64,000 bases of DNA from Pratylenchus scribneri. Lineage: Eukaryota; Nematoda; Chromadorea; Rhabditida; Pratylenchidae. Shown here one piece after another: positions 24,501-36,700 of the stretch. The notes under the pieces are model-generated. The model saw only the letters and a program-made list of their open reading frames with translations, had not been told where the DNA came from and ran no database searches. Position numbers and translations under genes: made by a program. The stretch is taken from NCBI GenBank assembly GCA_030063045.1, contig JAQSEB010000091.1, positions 434,001-498,000 on the forward strand, given 5' to 3'. The first letter of the stretch is position 1. The number at the start of each line of letters is the position of its first letter.

Positions 24501-25792
24501 GGAGTTGTTGGACATTGACCAAATTACTGACACCAATGGCATAAACAAGAACATGGGCATCACGAAGACGTTGGGCTGCAATTGTTGGGACAGAAAATTT
24601 GGAATGATTTTGGACAATAATTTATGCTTAAATTTTAAGAAATAAATAGGTATTAATGATTATTTGTAAATGTATGGAGTATGGAGTATGGACCCACCAG
24701 CTTCGGCCACCTCATCCTGTGATTGACCATCGGTGAGCACAATAACAACTTTGGGGACAGAGCCCCCTCGGGCACCCTGAAAGCCATTATCCAATGCAAA
24801 TTGCAGTGCTTGACCGGTGTTTGTGGCACCACCAATGAATTTGATCCGTTGCAAAGCCCATTCCAACTGAAAAAGTGAAAAGATGAGATGGAAAAATTAG
24901 AAGAAAATTATCAAAAAAAATATTTGCATATTTGGTCACTAACTTGACTGAGGCTTGTATGCTGATTCAGCGCAATTTCCAATTGTGGTTGTTCGGCAAA
25001 TTGGACAACGGCTACATGAGAACCACCGGTGGAAATATTCAATAATTGGGCAAGTTGACGGGCAAATTGGGTTTGAAGTCGAAAAGTGTCATCCCCAACG
25101 GAGCCGGAACCATCAAGGAGGAGCACAACATCAACCGTACTATTTTGACCACATTCTGTTAAATTTTTACATTTTTTTTTTTTGAAATTCCCAAAAGGAT
25201 ATTTTGATTATTAATTAAATAAAAAGTTATATAGAATTTTCAAGTAAGTTACGATACTTGGACCATTCTTTTGGTCATAGCTGTGTAGGGCATTAGCCAA
25301 TCTTAGAAGGCGATATGCCATTTGAAAGCCCTAAATGTCCTTTAAAAAGTGGCTTTAAAAACATTTACATTAACAAATTCACCTCTTTAAAAAAAGATTA
25401 TATCTTTGAATATAATAAACAAAAATTTTTTGAATAAAAGCTGCTTTTTCTATAAGTCTCTTATAATTTTCAAAAAATTAGAATTACCACTTTTTAGAGG
25501 ACATTTAGGTTTCAAATGGCATATTGCCTTCCAAAATTGGCCAAATTATTGTTGAGCTTGGCCAAAAGAATGGGCCAGATACTGAATCCTCCAATTTCAA
25601 GAATTTTAATTGTCAAGAATTATGAATGATTAAATTCTTGCCTTTCACCAATTCCGAATCGACCAGTCCATTGTCGATTGGAATACTGCTAATTGGTCGA
25701 GAAGCGATCAGTAACAAAAAGAGAAGGAAAAAGAGGGTGGAATATTTCACTTTGATGATGCAAATGTGCCTTAATCGTCGGCTACAATTCAT
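21530..25792 (-). CDS. Cuticlin-like membrane protein with VWA and ZP domains
   Basis: This is a secreted or apical matrix protein that likely polymerises through its ZP domain in cuticle or precuticle. The first exon (25792) encodes a signal peptide (KYSTLFLLFLLLIASRPISS). A VWA domain follows with an intact MIDAS: DVVLLLDGSGSVGDDTFRLQ, GGATNTGQALQFALDNGFQG, VVIVLTDGQSQDEVAEAG. The ZP domain starts at IICAPDKIGVRASTKKPFEG and includes FMTKVDQMVNIKCFYMEAEK, RQKVYQMPRCEYTL, VYHRWECIEEGG, GMLVHSCYVDNGFGDRVDIL, ENGCGLDAVIL and YADKPVLQFQCQVTLC, with CPETKP near its end. A basic furin-like stretch (RRRAKSKKYSRKSRR) and one membrane helix (WLLLIAISSLNLLIAGLTLS) precede a short tail. Splices are in frame throughout. 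The intron after exon 1 appears to use a GC donor (AAAG|GCAAG). Introns carry a MITE and a minisatellite array. This cuticlin subclass is real, but the exact orthologue is unknown. Confidence 0.9.
22190..22390 (-). other. Long intron segment within the VWA-ZP gene
   Basis: AT-rich intron sequence between the ZP exons at about 22.05 and 22.4 kb. No gene or clear repeat is seen. Confidence 0.4.
23204..23915 (+). repeat. Minisatellite array A (26-bp unit around palindrome CTTTCCGGAAAG)
   Basis: About 25 imperfect copies of CTTTCCGGAAAGTTTTAATC plus TAAGTT lie in tandem. Some units are shortened (CTTTCCGGAAAGTTTATTTT) and some carry CCGGTAAG or CCGGATAG variants. The array sits inside an intron of the VWA-ZP gene between two ZP exons. 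The same unit, in opposite orientation, builds arrays at about 32.9 and 39.4 kb. Confidence 0.95.
25260..25578. mobile_element. Fold-back MITE, family 1, copy 1
   Basis: About 320 bp with long terminal inverted repeats. The left arm has ATTCTTTTGGTCATAGC, then AAGGCGATATGCCATTTGAA and AAAAAGTGG. The right arm, read in reverse, has ATTCTTTTGGCCAAGC, then AAGGCAATATGCCATTTGAA and AAAAAGTGG. The middle is AT-rich and non-coding. It lies in intron 1 of the VWA-ZP gene. Related copies lie at about 28.4 and 37.8 kb. Confidence 0.8.
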
Positions 25793-26927
25793 TTCTTTAT
25801 TCCACCTCCTTCAGCATTAATAAATTATTGAATAAATATGCAAATTTTTAGAAAACAAATAAAATATGATGCATAATTAACGATAAAAAAGTGGCATTCA
25901 CAAAAAAAAAACAATGAAAGAAATTGGGAGGAATTTAAAATCGGTCATCGCCCTTGGATACGCCCCCTTGTCGCCATTTCTAATAAATAGCTCATAAAGG
26001 ATTGAACCAATTTTGATAATTTTGTTAGACATTAAAGAGCATACTATTGTCTATCTAATGATATAAATTTATTTAAATTGCTTTAAAATTGATAAAGTTA
26101 TTCACATAAAAGCGTTCCAAATAACTTTTACTATGGATTAGTTAAAATTTCATGGCTTTTTTTGATTATAATTCCATCAATTCTGAGCCATCTTAATAAA
26201 ATTAATATATCATTTGATAGCCAAAAGTCTGCTCTTTAATTTGATATTAAAATTGTCAAAATTGGTTCAGTCCAATTATCATAAACTGTGACGGACAAAT
26301 TGGGCTACTTCGTCAGTCTTTGACTAATTAATCCAATTAAATTTTGGTATTAAATTTCAATAAAAAATTGGCTTATTAGGACGGATGAAGCAGTAGGGGA
26401 AAGTGTTATGCGCAAATTGATTGGTGCCGATCACGTAGGGAAGGATCCGCTGCCATCATTTTTGGTGTTGTGATTGTGTATGGAGATGGAGGAAGGATGG
26501 GGACAGCTGCTGGACGCAATTCGCTGCTTGAACCCCCACAAAACCCGGAGGGTTGCTTTTCACCATAAACAGCTCCAGCCGAAAGCTTATATCCCACCGA
26601 TCACTTTCACTTTCCCCTTTGCCCAACACAAAACGTCGGCAACTGACCGCGCACTTTTTGTGGGAGATTTTGGCTTCCCATTCCCATTGGTGTGAATGGC
26701 TTGAGGCGATTAATTTGGAGCGGACTGACGGCAAGGAATGAATAAATGAATGAATGAATGAAGATTCTGCTGTAGTCAATAACAAATGGGAAAAGGATAA
26801 CGCAAAAAAATGCGCGCGGGATTCTCTCCTCTCCCCTTATTTTGGCGATCCCACCGATGACAAATGGAATGATGGGTTGGATAAAAGGAAGGAAATTATG
26901 ACAAGTTATTAACAACAATTGGACAGT
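25793..26927. other. Intergenic region with MITE and GC-rich patch
   Basis: Spacer upstream of the VWA-ZP gene. It holds a family-2 fold-back element (25975-26305) and a GC-richer patch (about 26380-26860) with ATGAATGAATGAATGAATG repeats near 26740. Open frames here have no domain and no plausible splice partners. Confidence 0.5.
25975..26305. mobile_element. Fold-back MITE, family 2
   Basis: An inverted repeat of about 330 bp. The left arm contains TTGAACCAATTTTGATAATT, then TTAAAGAGCATACT and TCTAATGATATAAATTT. The right arm in reverse contains CTGAACCAATTTTGACAATT, then TTAAAGAGCAGACT and ATCAAATGATATATTAAT. There is no coding capacity. A fragment of one arm (GCCAATAATCTGTTCTTTAA) recurs at about 28921-28975. 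Confidence 0.7.
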
Positions 26928-27322
26928 TTAATAAATTGTTTTGTTGGATACAAATTTTGGTGCATTCCTCTTTTCGATTTCCCATCGGACAAGGTTTCGC
27001 AAATATTCAAATTCGGCTTCATCTTTGATTCCATTTTTGCCAATAATTTGATGCAATTTGTAGCTTCGTTCCTGTAAATTAAATTTAGGGGATTTTGGGG
27101 CCTATTTAAAAAAGTGAAAACAACCTCCGTTGAAACAATGCTTCGCTCAATTTCGCGCACTTTTCCTTCAAGTTTGGCCAATTCTTGTTGATATTGGGCC
27201 AACATTACATTGCTCAATTGTGAAATTCCATGCGAAGTTACGGGGAAACGATTGAATGGAATTGGAGAAATAATAGGAAGTAGAATTAAATCCAATAGGA
27301 GCAAAATTAATTGTGCAAACAT
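26928..27322 (-). CDS. Small secreted coiled-coil protein of unknown function
   Basis: I do not recognise the family. Two exons (27322-27125 and 27073-26928, approximate boundaries) encode about 113 residues. It starts with a hydrophobic signal sequence (MFAQLILLLLDLILLPIISP). A helical, heptad-rich stretch follows (LSNVMLAQYQQELAKLEGKV, REIERSIVSTEERSYKLHQI) and then a charged tail (DEAEFEYLRNLVRWEIEKRN) ending NKTIY. The intron splices cleanly in frame from GTTTCAACGGAG to GAACGAAGC. No cysteines occur in the mature part, so it is not a typical toxin or protease inhibitor. It could be a short extracellular dimerising protein. The promoter region overlaps the gene-poor spacer towards the guanylyl cyclase. 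Confidence 0.65.
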
Positions 27323-27782
27323 TTTTGGACAAAAAAAATGACTCGAGAATTTGTTCCATGGACAAATTATTTTCTCAACCAATTCTCCAAAAGGTGGCAT
27401 GAGTCATCCCTTCCATAAATGGCCAAATACCCCAAAAAATGATCAGTATCAGAAATATTAGATCAACTAAATATCCTTTTATTCAATGACTATAAAATGA
27501 CAGAAAATGTAATTTGGAAATTCATATGGATCTAATTAATATTTATTGAGATTGTCAAATAGGAAAATGGGGGAAAAATTGATAAAATTGGAATTAAATA
27601 ATGGAAAAAATCACATCAATTTGGAGGGACACCACAAAAGACGAAACAATTATTTCATTTATTAAAAGGAATAAAGAATAGTCAAAAATTCGAAAATATG
27701 GAGATTCCAGCAGGGAAAAAAAATGAGATTTGATTTCTGAATTTTGTGTGACTGATTATTAATGCTTTTTATTTTATATGGA
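27323..27782. other. Spacer between two minus-strand genes
   Basis: AT-rich spacer upstream of the small secreted gene and downstream of the guanylyl cyclase stop. No gene is seen. Confidence 0.4.
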
Positions 27783-30700
27783 TTAGTAGAGTTGCTGGAA
27801 TGAATGGAGCTGACGTTGCTCATTGGTCATGTGGCCCAAATTCTTTTTGTTCAGCCAATATGTTGTGCAAAGTCCTTTGCCCTTAAAAAAGTGGATTTAT
27901 GACATTCTATCAATCAATCTATCCGAATTTTGCGCACTGAATAATTTAATAATATGTATTTATATTTATTCAACTAATTAATAAAAATATATTTTGGAGT
28001 GAATAATTCGTTTAATTGTCCACCTTAATTTCGACTTGTCCACGATATTCCATGTGGAATTCTTGATAATAGGTGGCCAATAATTGATGTGTTTGTTCAC
28101 TGATTTGAATTTTCTCGGGCATTCCGGTTGATTCCATGCGGGAAGAAGTGTTCACCTATTGTAATTTTAATTTATTTTCATATTATTTTCCTCCTAAACT
28201 GTGTCCCCAAAAAGACAATAGCGGGGGGCAGTGAGGCCAACAACGCCGGCAGCCACTGGCCCAGAATGGAAACCCCAACGGCATTTCACCTATTCAAAAA
28301 ATGTGAATAATTTTATAATAAAATGGGAATCTCCCTCCAAAAACATCCAATTTCAGTGTCCGTCTGAATAATTTTTTGGCCATAGCTCAACAAGGAAACA
28401 ACCAATTCACGAAGGAAATATGCCATTCCAAAGCCCTAAATATATTTAAAAAAGTGGCATTACTAATTTTTTAAAAATTAAATAATTTGTAAAATAAGCG
28501 GCCTTTTCTAACAAACATTTGGGTTTATTATTCTAAAAGGCATGTAATATTTTTAAAGTTCGAAATTAGAAAAATATTATAAAGCCACTTTTTAGAGGAC
28601 ATTTTGGACTATCCATTGGTACATTGCCTTCCAAAATTGGTTATCGCCTCGCTAAATTATGGCCAAAATGGCCCAAGTACATTCATTGAATGTTCGCCCA
28701 TCGCCCTCTCTCACTCGTTCACGACGTCGATGGGGAATTTCGAAATGTTCAAGGAAGGCGCGCATTGCCAGAGAGATGTTGGCCACCGTTTGGACATGTT
28801 GGGTTTGTGCCTCCCGACTCTGGTCCTTTGGTGGCGGAATTCCGGCGACCACCTTTATTAAAATTTTCATTTTTTTTTCATAAATTTTGAACCAAATTAG
28901 ATAAAAATAATATAATTAAATAGCCAATAATCTGTTCTTTAATTTAATATTAAAATTTACTTAAAGTTGAATCTCTGCCAATGCCAACATGGCTAAAAGG
29001 GGTAAGGGCCTTTCCTATTTGTTCTCCCTACTGTACCCTGCATCCCCCTTGTCAACCTATCAATAAAATATTGCCCAAATCCTTTTAACTCTTTTTCTCT
29101 CTTTTATTGCTTCCCTTCACATGAATAATTTAAAGTACAGTTCCCAGTTCCCACTATCCATCATATTCATATCACCTTCATTGGGCCACTGTAGGCTTTA
29201 TTAGGCTCCTGCCAATGCCAAGGTCCGAGGCGAAAACCTAGGCTCAGCTTTTTCCCAAAACAAATTTAGCCTTAGATTAGGATTAATAATCGCTAATTAT
29301 TGGTTCATTCATTGATAAATTATTTAAACAAAAATTTGGTTGCTCTCACCATATAGGCATCGCCGATTGTTTCCACTTTGTATGCGCCAAATTCGTGGAT
29401 TTTCTCATCAAAGCCGGCATAAATTCCATTCAACAAATTGACCACTTCCAGCGGTGTACTCTCCTGACAAATTCGGGTGAATCCAACAATGTTGGAGAAG
29501 AGGATTGTGGCTGAAGCGAACATTTCCGGTGGCACTCGATTGCCGGCCTTCAATTCATTGGCCACATATCTAAGCAAAGGGGGGAAGGGAAAATTATTTC
29601 CGGCTGAATGGAATGTTGGCCAACGGTGGCAGCAATTGGTTGAGGAGTCGATCGGCCCGTTGATTTGCCTCCTCTAACATTTCTGTTCTCTCTTTGACCA
29701 ATTTTTCCAAATTATTCGCATATTGTTCCATAACACGCATCATTTGCTCAACCAGCGAACCCTTACTGTTTTTTGGGGAAGAAATGTGGAAGTTTATTTC
29801 AATTCAATTTGTTTTGGATAGTATTTATACTGAAACTTTTCATGCCAAAAATAATCTTTTTAAGGCCTTAAAACTTGGCCAAATCAGGCTTTACCTATCC
29901 TACCAGCATTTTGTTATGAAAAGTTATATAGCAAAAGGAAAAAGATTATTCAGTCAGCACGAAAAGTTTAGGCAAATTCCAATTAGTTTTCATATTCATA
30001 AATTCACCATTTAAGCACAAATTCGGTGTTCAATCGAACGCGACGAATGCTTGGACGAATTTCGGCATTTTCCGACCAACAATCGATGAGGAGAGCGGCC
30101 AAATCCGGATGAATTTGTGTCTCTTTGTCTTGGATTGTTGGCTTCACATGTCGGGAGCCATCATCGCCGGCGGCCCCGATAGCTAGAGGGAAAATAAAAT
30201 TATTCTGTGCTAATTCCAACCAGACAAATCCATCCCCTTTGGGAAAGGCAAATCGCGGAATCTTCAAATGAATTAAATTTAAAATTTGCTTAAATTATGT
30301 AAATTGCATTACAATATTTCGTACATGACCAGGCCAAATGCATAAATGTCCCCTGCCTGAAATTATGATGCAATTATTTTGGCATGACATTTCCCCGTGG
30401 AATGAATTTTACACATCAATTAATTCATTAATTATCATAGCCACTAATTAGAAAATATAAATTAGAGAAAAAATTAGTAGATTTGAATGAAATCGTAAAA
30501 AGTTAAGCCTAAGTAATATTGGCAAAATTGACTAAAATTGTTGATTTGTTTTTTGTACTATTTCCGGCCAATTAAAGTTTTTAATTAATCATTTTTATAT
30601 CAAAATGCTCTCCAGAATCTTCCCAGAAACATAAAATTTTGTTAATTGAGGGTTAATTAATAAATTGGGGAAATAAAAATTCATTTCCCATTTCCCTCTG

Positions 30701-33700
30701 CCTTTTTACCTGTCTTCGGGCAATTGATTGTTGCAACCAATTTTGGTCCATTCGACGGCGTCGATTTTGTTCACGATTTTTGAGCATTTCCGGCGCACAA
30801 TAAATATTATCTTCAAATATTTCAAATAATTGTCTATTTTATTAATTATTTCTTCCTAATTAGCAGCAAAATTTATTGTGGTAAATTATCCAAAAATGGG
30901 TCCAAAATTGCCGAAATGTCCCAAAAAAATTTGGGCTTCCTTTGCTTTTTTTGGTTAAACTAAACAAGTTGAAGTATCCAATGCAGTACAATTTCGGCTC
31001 TGCTCCTTTCCGGGAGGACTTCCCTTCCTCACGGCCCCTGTCGTCCCCGGCTTTTCCTCCTCCTCATCGCCATCCGTCTTCCAGCGTTGAATTTGATTCT
31101 CTTTTATCCATCTTTCCAGCATATTGGCCAATCCAAAATCGGTGAGTCGAACAGACCAGTTCCGGTCGATCACGCAACTGGCCGGAGTCAATGCTCCATG
31201 GAAGCCAATTTTGGATAAATGCAAATATTCCAAACCCTAGGGAATTTTGGGATTAAATTTGTAATGCTTTTGGTAAAAATAACCAATGTAATGTCCCGAA
31301 CAAAGGCGGCATGGAATTTCTCGTCCAATGTCATATTTTTATTGTAAATTATTTCTTGAACACTGCCACGGGAGCAGAATTTCCACAGAATGAACCTGTG
31401 ATGAGGAGTAAGGATTTCACAAAACTAGAATATTTCTTGAGGGCAAATTCGAGTAATTAGAGAATTAAAATTGGTTAAAATTGGTGAAAAATTCAGATGG
31501 TATTTGCGCCCAATTCATAATGCCAATCAATCCTTTATCTAACCTAATATTTCTTTAAACTTTATCCTAAATCAATTATTTGCATATTTTGATTTTGGCC
31601 AATTTTTCTAGCATTTGCGAATTATGTCATATTTCTCGACCCCAGCTTTAAATTCCCCAAAATGCTCACATTTCCTCCTTGTCATTGAATGCCATTCCCA
31701 AAAATGGATTAATATTGTCGTGGATGGCATCCTTCACCGCACAAAGCAGCATCAAATCCTCGCGCAGAAATTTGAGTGGTTGCTTTTGTACATATCGAGA
31801 GTAGGTGGCATGGGTGTTCACCCCAAGGATGGCATGCTTTCGGCTTTTCCCAATGGACAAATTCGACAATTTGGTGTTTGCCGAACCAATGGATAATAAT
31901 GATTTAGCCGTCTCCTCATCGATGAGACGAAAATCATCACTGAACAATCGCCAAGGCATTTTGTTGAGTGCCCGGGTTTGGCTGAAAGGGAAATGGTAGT
32001 GAAATATGACAATAAATTTGGAATGGCTAACCAATGTCGGCGAAGAAGCCAGGCCAAAAGGATGAGAACGATGAATGAAAGGGCGGTGACCCCAACGGCG
32101 ATTTCAACGGTGTATGAGCATCGTTGGCCACGGAATCCGCAGACTGGCTCATCGGGTGGCATTGACCCATTTTCCGAAGGCCAAAATCCGGTCATAACAT
32201 CCGTCAATTTCTGCAATTTATTTACTCCAATTTTGACATTCTCCATTCCTCCCCCTAACCAAATCATAGCATCCAGTCCGATTGATGGTTCCATCACAAT
32301 TTGGAATGCGATATGCACTCATTTGGACCATTTTCAGCACTTTTTCCCGATTTGGAGAGATGAAAAAGGCAGCTTAAATATTCAAAAATGAATTATTATT
32401 GGAGACAATGCAACATAATTACCGAATTGAGGCGCACGATCTGACAAATCGTCCATTTGAACGAGCCCAGTGGCTGCACCTGCAATTGAGGTCATGGAGC
32501 CAATTCCTGAATGACAACACATTTTGTGGGGGACTACTCAATTTGACTAAAAAGGCCCTCGTGCTTTCCCAAACTATTTTTTTAAAACACAATGAGAAGT
32601 CATTCCGGCAAACCATCGAATGATAATCGCCTCATTGCACTCCAAATTTGATGGCCATCAAGAACTGCCTCCGTCAAATTTGCTTGTCCATCCACTTCTA
32701 TCGTTTTGTTCATCACTTTACGGGCGGCAATCCCATACAGCTTCAGGGCATCATAAAGATGTAAATAGGCGAATGTGTTGGTCTGTGGAAAGATTGTATA
32801 CTGTATAATAATCAATGGGAGGAGAAAGGAAAAAAAATGTTTGAGCAGTATAAAAAATCAGAATTTGTAAGAGAACACAAATTTAAAAATCTTCGAATGA
32901 AAATGCAAAAATTAAAACTTTACCGAAAGATGAAATTTACCAGAAAGAAAATAAAACCTTTCGGAAACAAAAAACATATCGAAAAGAACTTAAAATTAAA
33001 CTTTCCGGAAAGAACTTAAAATTAAACTTTCCGGAAAGAACTTAGAATTAAACTTTCCGGAAGGAACTTAGATTAAAACTTTCCGGAAAGAACTTAGATT
33101 AAAACTTTCCGGAAAGAACTTAGATTAAAACTTTCCGGAAAGAACTTAGATTAAAACTTTATGGAATGGAACACAAGTCTAACCGGAAAACACATCTTTC
33201 CGGAAAGAAACACAAATCTAACCAGAAAACACATCTTTCCGGAAAGAAACACAAATCTAACCGGAAAACACATCTTTCCGGAAAGAAACACAAATCTAAC
33301 CGGAAAATACATCTTTCCGGAATGAAACACAAATCTAACCGGAAAACACATCTTTCCGGAAAGAAACACAAATCTAACCGGAAAACACATCTTTCCGGAA
33401 TGAAACACAAATCTAACCGGAAAACACATCTTTCCGGAATGAAATACAAATCTAACCGGAAAACACATCTTTCCAGAATGAAACACAAATCTAACCGGAA
33501 AACACATCTTTCCGGAAAGAAACACAAATCTAACCGGAAAACACATCTTTCCGGAATGAAACACAAATCTAACCGGAAAACACATCTTTCCGGAAAGAAA
33601 CACAAATCTAACCGGAAAACACATCTTTCCGGAATGAAACACAAATCTAACCGGAAAAGACAAAATTTATCCAGAAAGAAATAAAAAAATCATAATAATA

Positions 33701-36700
33701 AATAGAAAAAATTTGTAAAAATTTGTTTATAATATTTTATAAAAAAATTAATGACATTTGAGTGAGAATTTTCACCTATCAATTTAAAATTAAAAAAGTT
33801 TAGTTTTTGAATTAAAATATTCCAAACATTTTTTTTCATTATCAACAGAGAAATTATCCAATCCAATCTTCCGCCAATTATTAAAAATTCCCTTACAATG
33901 TCCAAATCCTCCTTGTTCAATCCAAACTTTTCGATGCGCGACACAAAAGTGTCGACCAAAATGTTGTCGAATCCGTTCACGTCGTCCACGATGATGGCAT
34001 TCGCATATGTGTCCTTGACTGATTGAAGTGTTTCGCCTGAGGTGCCAATCCATGGTGAGGCATCTGTGAGCCGAGGGGAAATTTTTAACAAATATCCTTT
34101 TTGTGAAAGACCTTTTGGGCCGGATTGAAGCCACGGCAAAATGTACGCATAGTCGGCATTGTTCATTTGCAATTTGGAAATGGCGCCCATAAATTCTCGA
34201 GACAATTCTCGGGTATAGGAGAAAATGCATACGACAACTATAAAATTGGTTAAATTTTGGATTAATTTATGTCCCCATCCCATATTCCCTCAAATTGTTT
34301 TATTATTTTTGTTTTATTAAATGCCATCATTTCCTTCGTCATTATGTGGATTCTGGATTTATCCTTTTTTCCCATTCATTTGGCCATTCGATTTTCCCTC
34401 TCTCCACTAATAAAATTTATTTGCCCATCTGCGAAAATTTAGTTTCCATCTTCCATTCCTCTGGGATTTTCCTATCGCTTCATCCCCATTCCCTTTAAAT
34501 TGGCCAATGCTCGCGCGCAAATCAAAAATCGATCCCTCCCATTTCATTGTCCGATTGCGCAAATTTTGAGTCCACTCAATTGAGTGTGGCCATAACAAAT
34601 TAATAATTTTTATTAGCTAGAAAATCCTCTTCCAAAGCACAGAAACACACGTTAAAAGGCGTAGACAATTTCCGCTGCTTTCTGGCTGTCCACATTGTCC
34701 CATTTATTTCCTTGTCCATTGTTGACCCAAAGACAACAAATCATCAAATCACACATCCTTCATTCATTTCTATTCTTTCCAAGCCAAGAATAATGGCTTC
34801 TGGCTAATGAGGTATACATTTAATATACAATAATGCCACAAACAAATTTTTATACACAATCATTTTTTTTGATTTAGCGCCATTCCCAATGCCAATTTTC
34901 GCCGTCCTTGGCCCCAATTCATTGTTGCTCCTTTGCCTTTCCCTTCTGGCCAATTTCCTTAGAGCCCAGGATCAACCCCAAACGTTGCAGCCTTTCCTTA
35001 CAGTCAGCACAACCTCCGCCCCAATTCCCTCAACAACAACAGCTCCGACATCGTTGGTGTTAAAAGCTTGTTGTGGGGTCAAACCTAACGAAATTTGCGA
35101 GGACTTTCAGAGGCCAGAAGAGGTGAATAGATTTGAGAAATATTTTTGATTAAATATTTTTCAGATGTATGGAATGATGTGGTGAGTTTTTGGTTGGATA
35201 AACAATTAATTTATTTTCTTGCAAAGTTGTGGGGGTGAGCCGAGCAACCAATTCGAGGAGATTTGTTGCGATGGAGTGCCAAGAAGGTAAATTGGAACCC
35301 TTTTATATATAAATTGGTGGTCAATAGTTGGGTTGGATTTAGATTCTTTTAAAAATTATGAGGGAATTATTTATGAAAGAATTCAATTCAATTAATTTAT
35401 TTTCCCGCTAGGCGTCGTCAATCCAACTCATTCATTGATCGATGCTGCGGCAAACAAACATTGGCCTATGATCAAACTTGTTGCGAAGGAGTTGTCCACA
35501 ACATTCCATCGGGGGAATGTTGCGGTCAAATGGCCTATCCCCGAAACAGTTTCAACAAACTTTGTTGCAATGGAACTCTGCTACAAAACGTGGATCCCAC
35601 CTTGACTTGTTGCGGTAATAATTGGCGTGGAATTTTCGCAAATGTAGAATTTTAATTTAAATTAAGGCAAAACATTTTTCTAGACATAATTAGAAATGCT
35701 AAGTAAGAACATATTTAATTACTCTAATTTATGCTCTATCTTTGTAAACAAAAGTCAATGGTTTGCTTATTAAATTTTGCCACTTTCCTTACCAAAATGG
35801 TTAAATATGAATGAAATAGGGTCATATTTATGTTTAACATCCCAAAAAATATTTTATAATTTTAGCACAATTAAAATTTCCCATGCGAATAAATAAAAAT
35901 ATTTGAAATGAATTTGCAGGCAAAAATGCATTTGATGGAGGAAAAAAGGAAATTTGCTGTGGGGGCCAAGTCTTTTTGAAGGAATTGTTCGATGCATGTT
36001 GTCCCATTTATGTGCGTTTTTTGGCTTCATTTAATTCAAATTCAGAATTTTCAGGGAACGAAGCCAGCCGAATTCATGCAATTCAACACTCGAACCCATC
36101 AATGTTGCGACAAACCAATCGAAAGATATGGCAACACAAAATGTTGCTATTTGAAGGATGCCAAAGGCCAATTCTATCCAGAAAGTTACGATACCACCAC
36201 CAAATGTTGTGTTCCCCCATTCACAAAAATTACGCCAAAAAGTGCCAATGGGACATGCGAAAGCAATTTCCAGCAACAACCAGCACCCCCACCCGCACAA
36301 TCCCCATAAATATTTTATAACCGTGCATAAATTTTTATTTTTTGTTTGTCTATAAACATTTATGTCAAAATCATATTCATTCCCCATTATATTTTTTTGG
36401 GCCCACCTCTTGCATTTTGTGCCAATTCATTCAGCAGTCCACTGCGAATCATTTCATTCGAGTCCCAATTCTCATCGAAAATCACTTTTTTGACAATGGA
36501 AACACTGTTTGTTCGACGGAATTCCTCCTCAAATGCAATCACCCGTTCATAGGCAATTGGCCCATTATTCGTGACAATGGCAATCTTCAAAACAAAAAAT
36601 GGGAATGGAATTTTTGAATGAATTTTTATGACAAATTGGTAGAAAGTCTGGAGAAGACATTTCCGAAATCATATCTAATAAATATATGTATAAAAGCGAT

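Noticed and set aside
26456..26785. 109-codon minus-strand frame
   Set aside because: Contains simple repeats (FIHSFIHS, encoded by ATGA repeats) in a GC-rich spacer and has no splice partner.
33151..33684. Long open frames of 160-172 codons on both strands
   Set aside because: They arise from a 39-bp (multiple of three) tandem minisatellite. The frames are pure repeats, open on both strands, and have no start context, domain or splice logic.
34407..34598. Short minus-strand frame upstream of the galaxin-like gene
   Set aside because: It sits in a cyclase intron with no acceptor or donor that would add it to the cyclase, and no domain.
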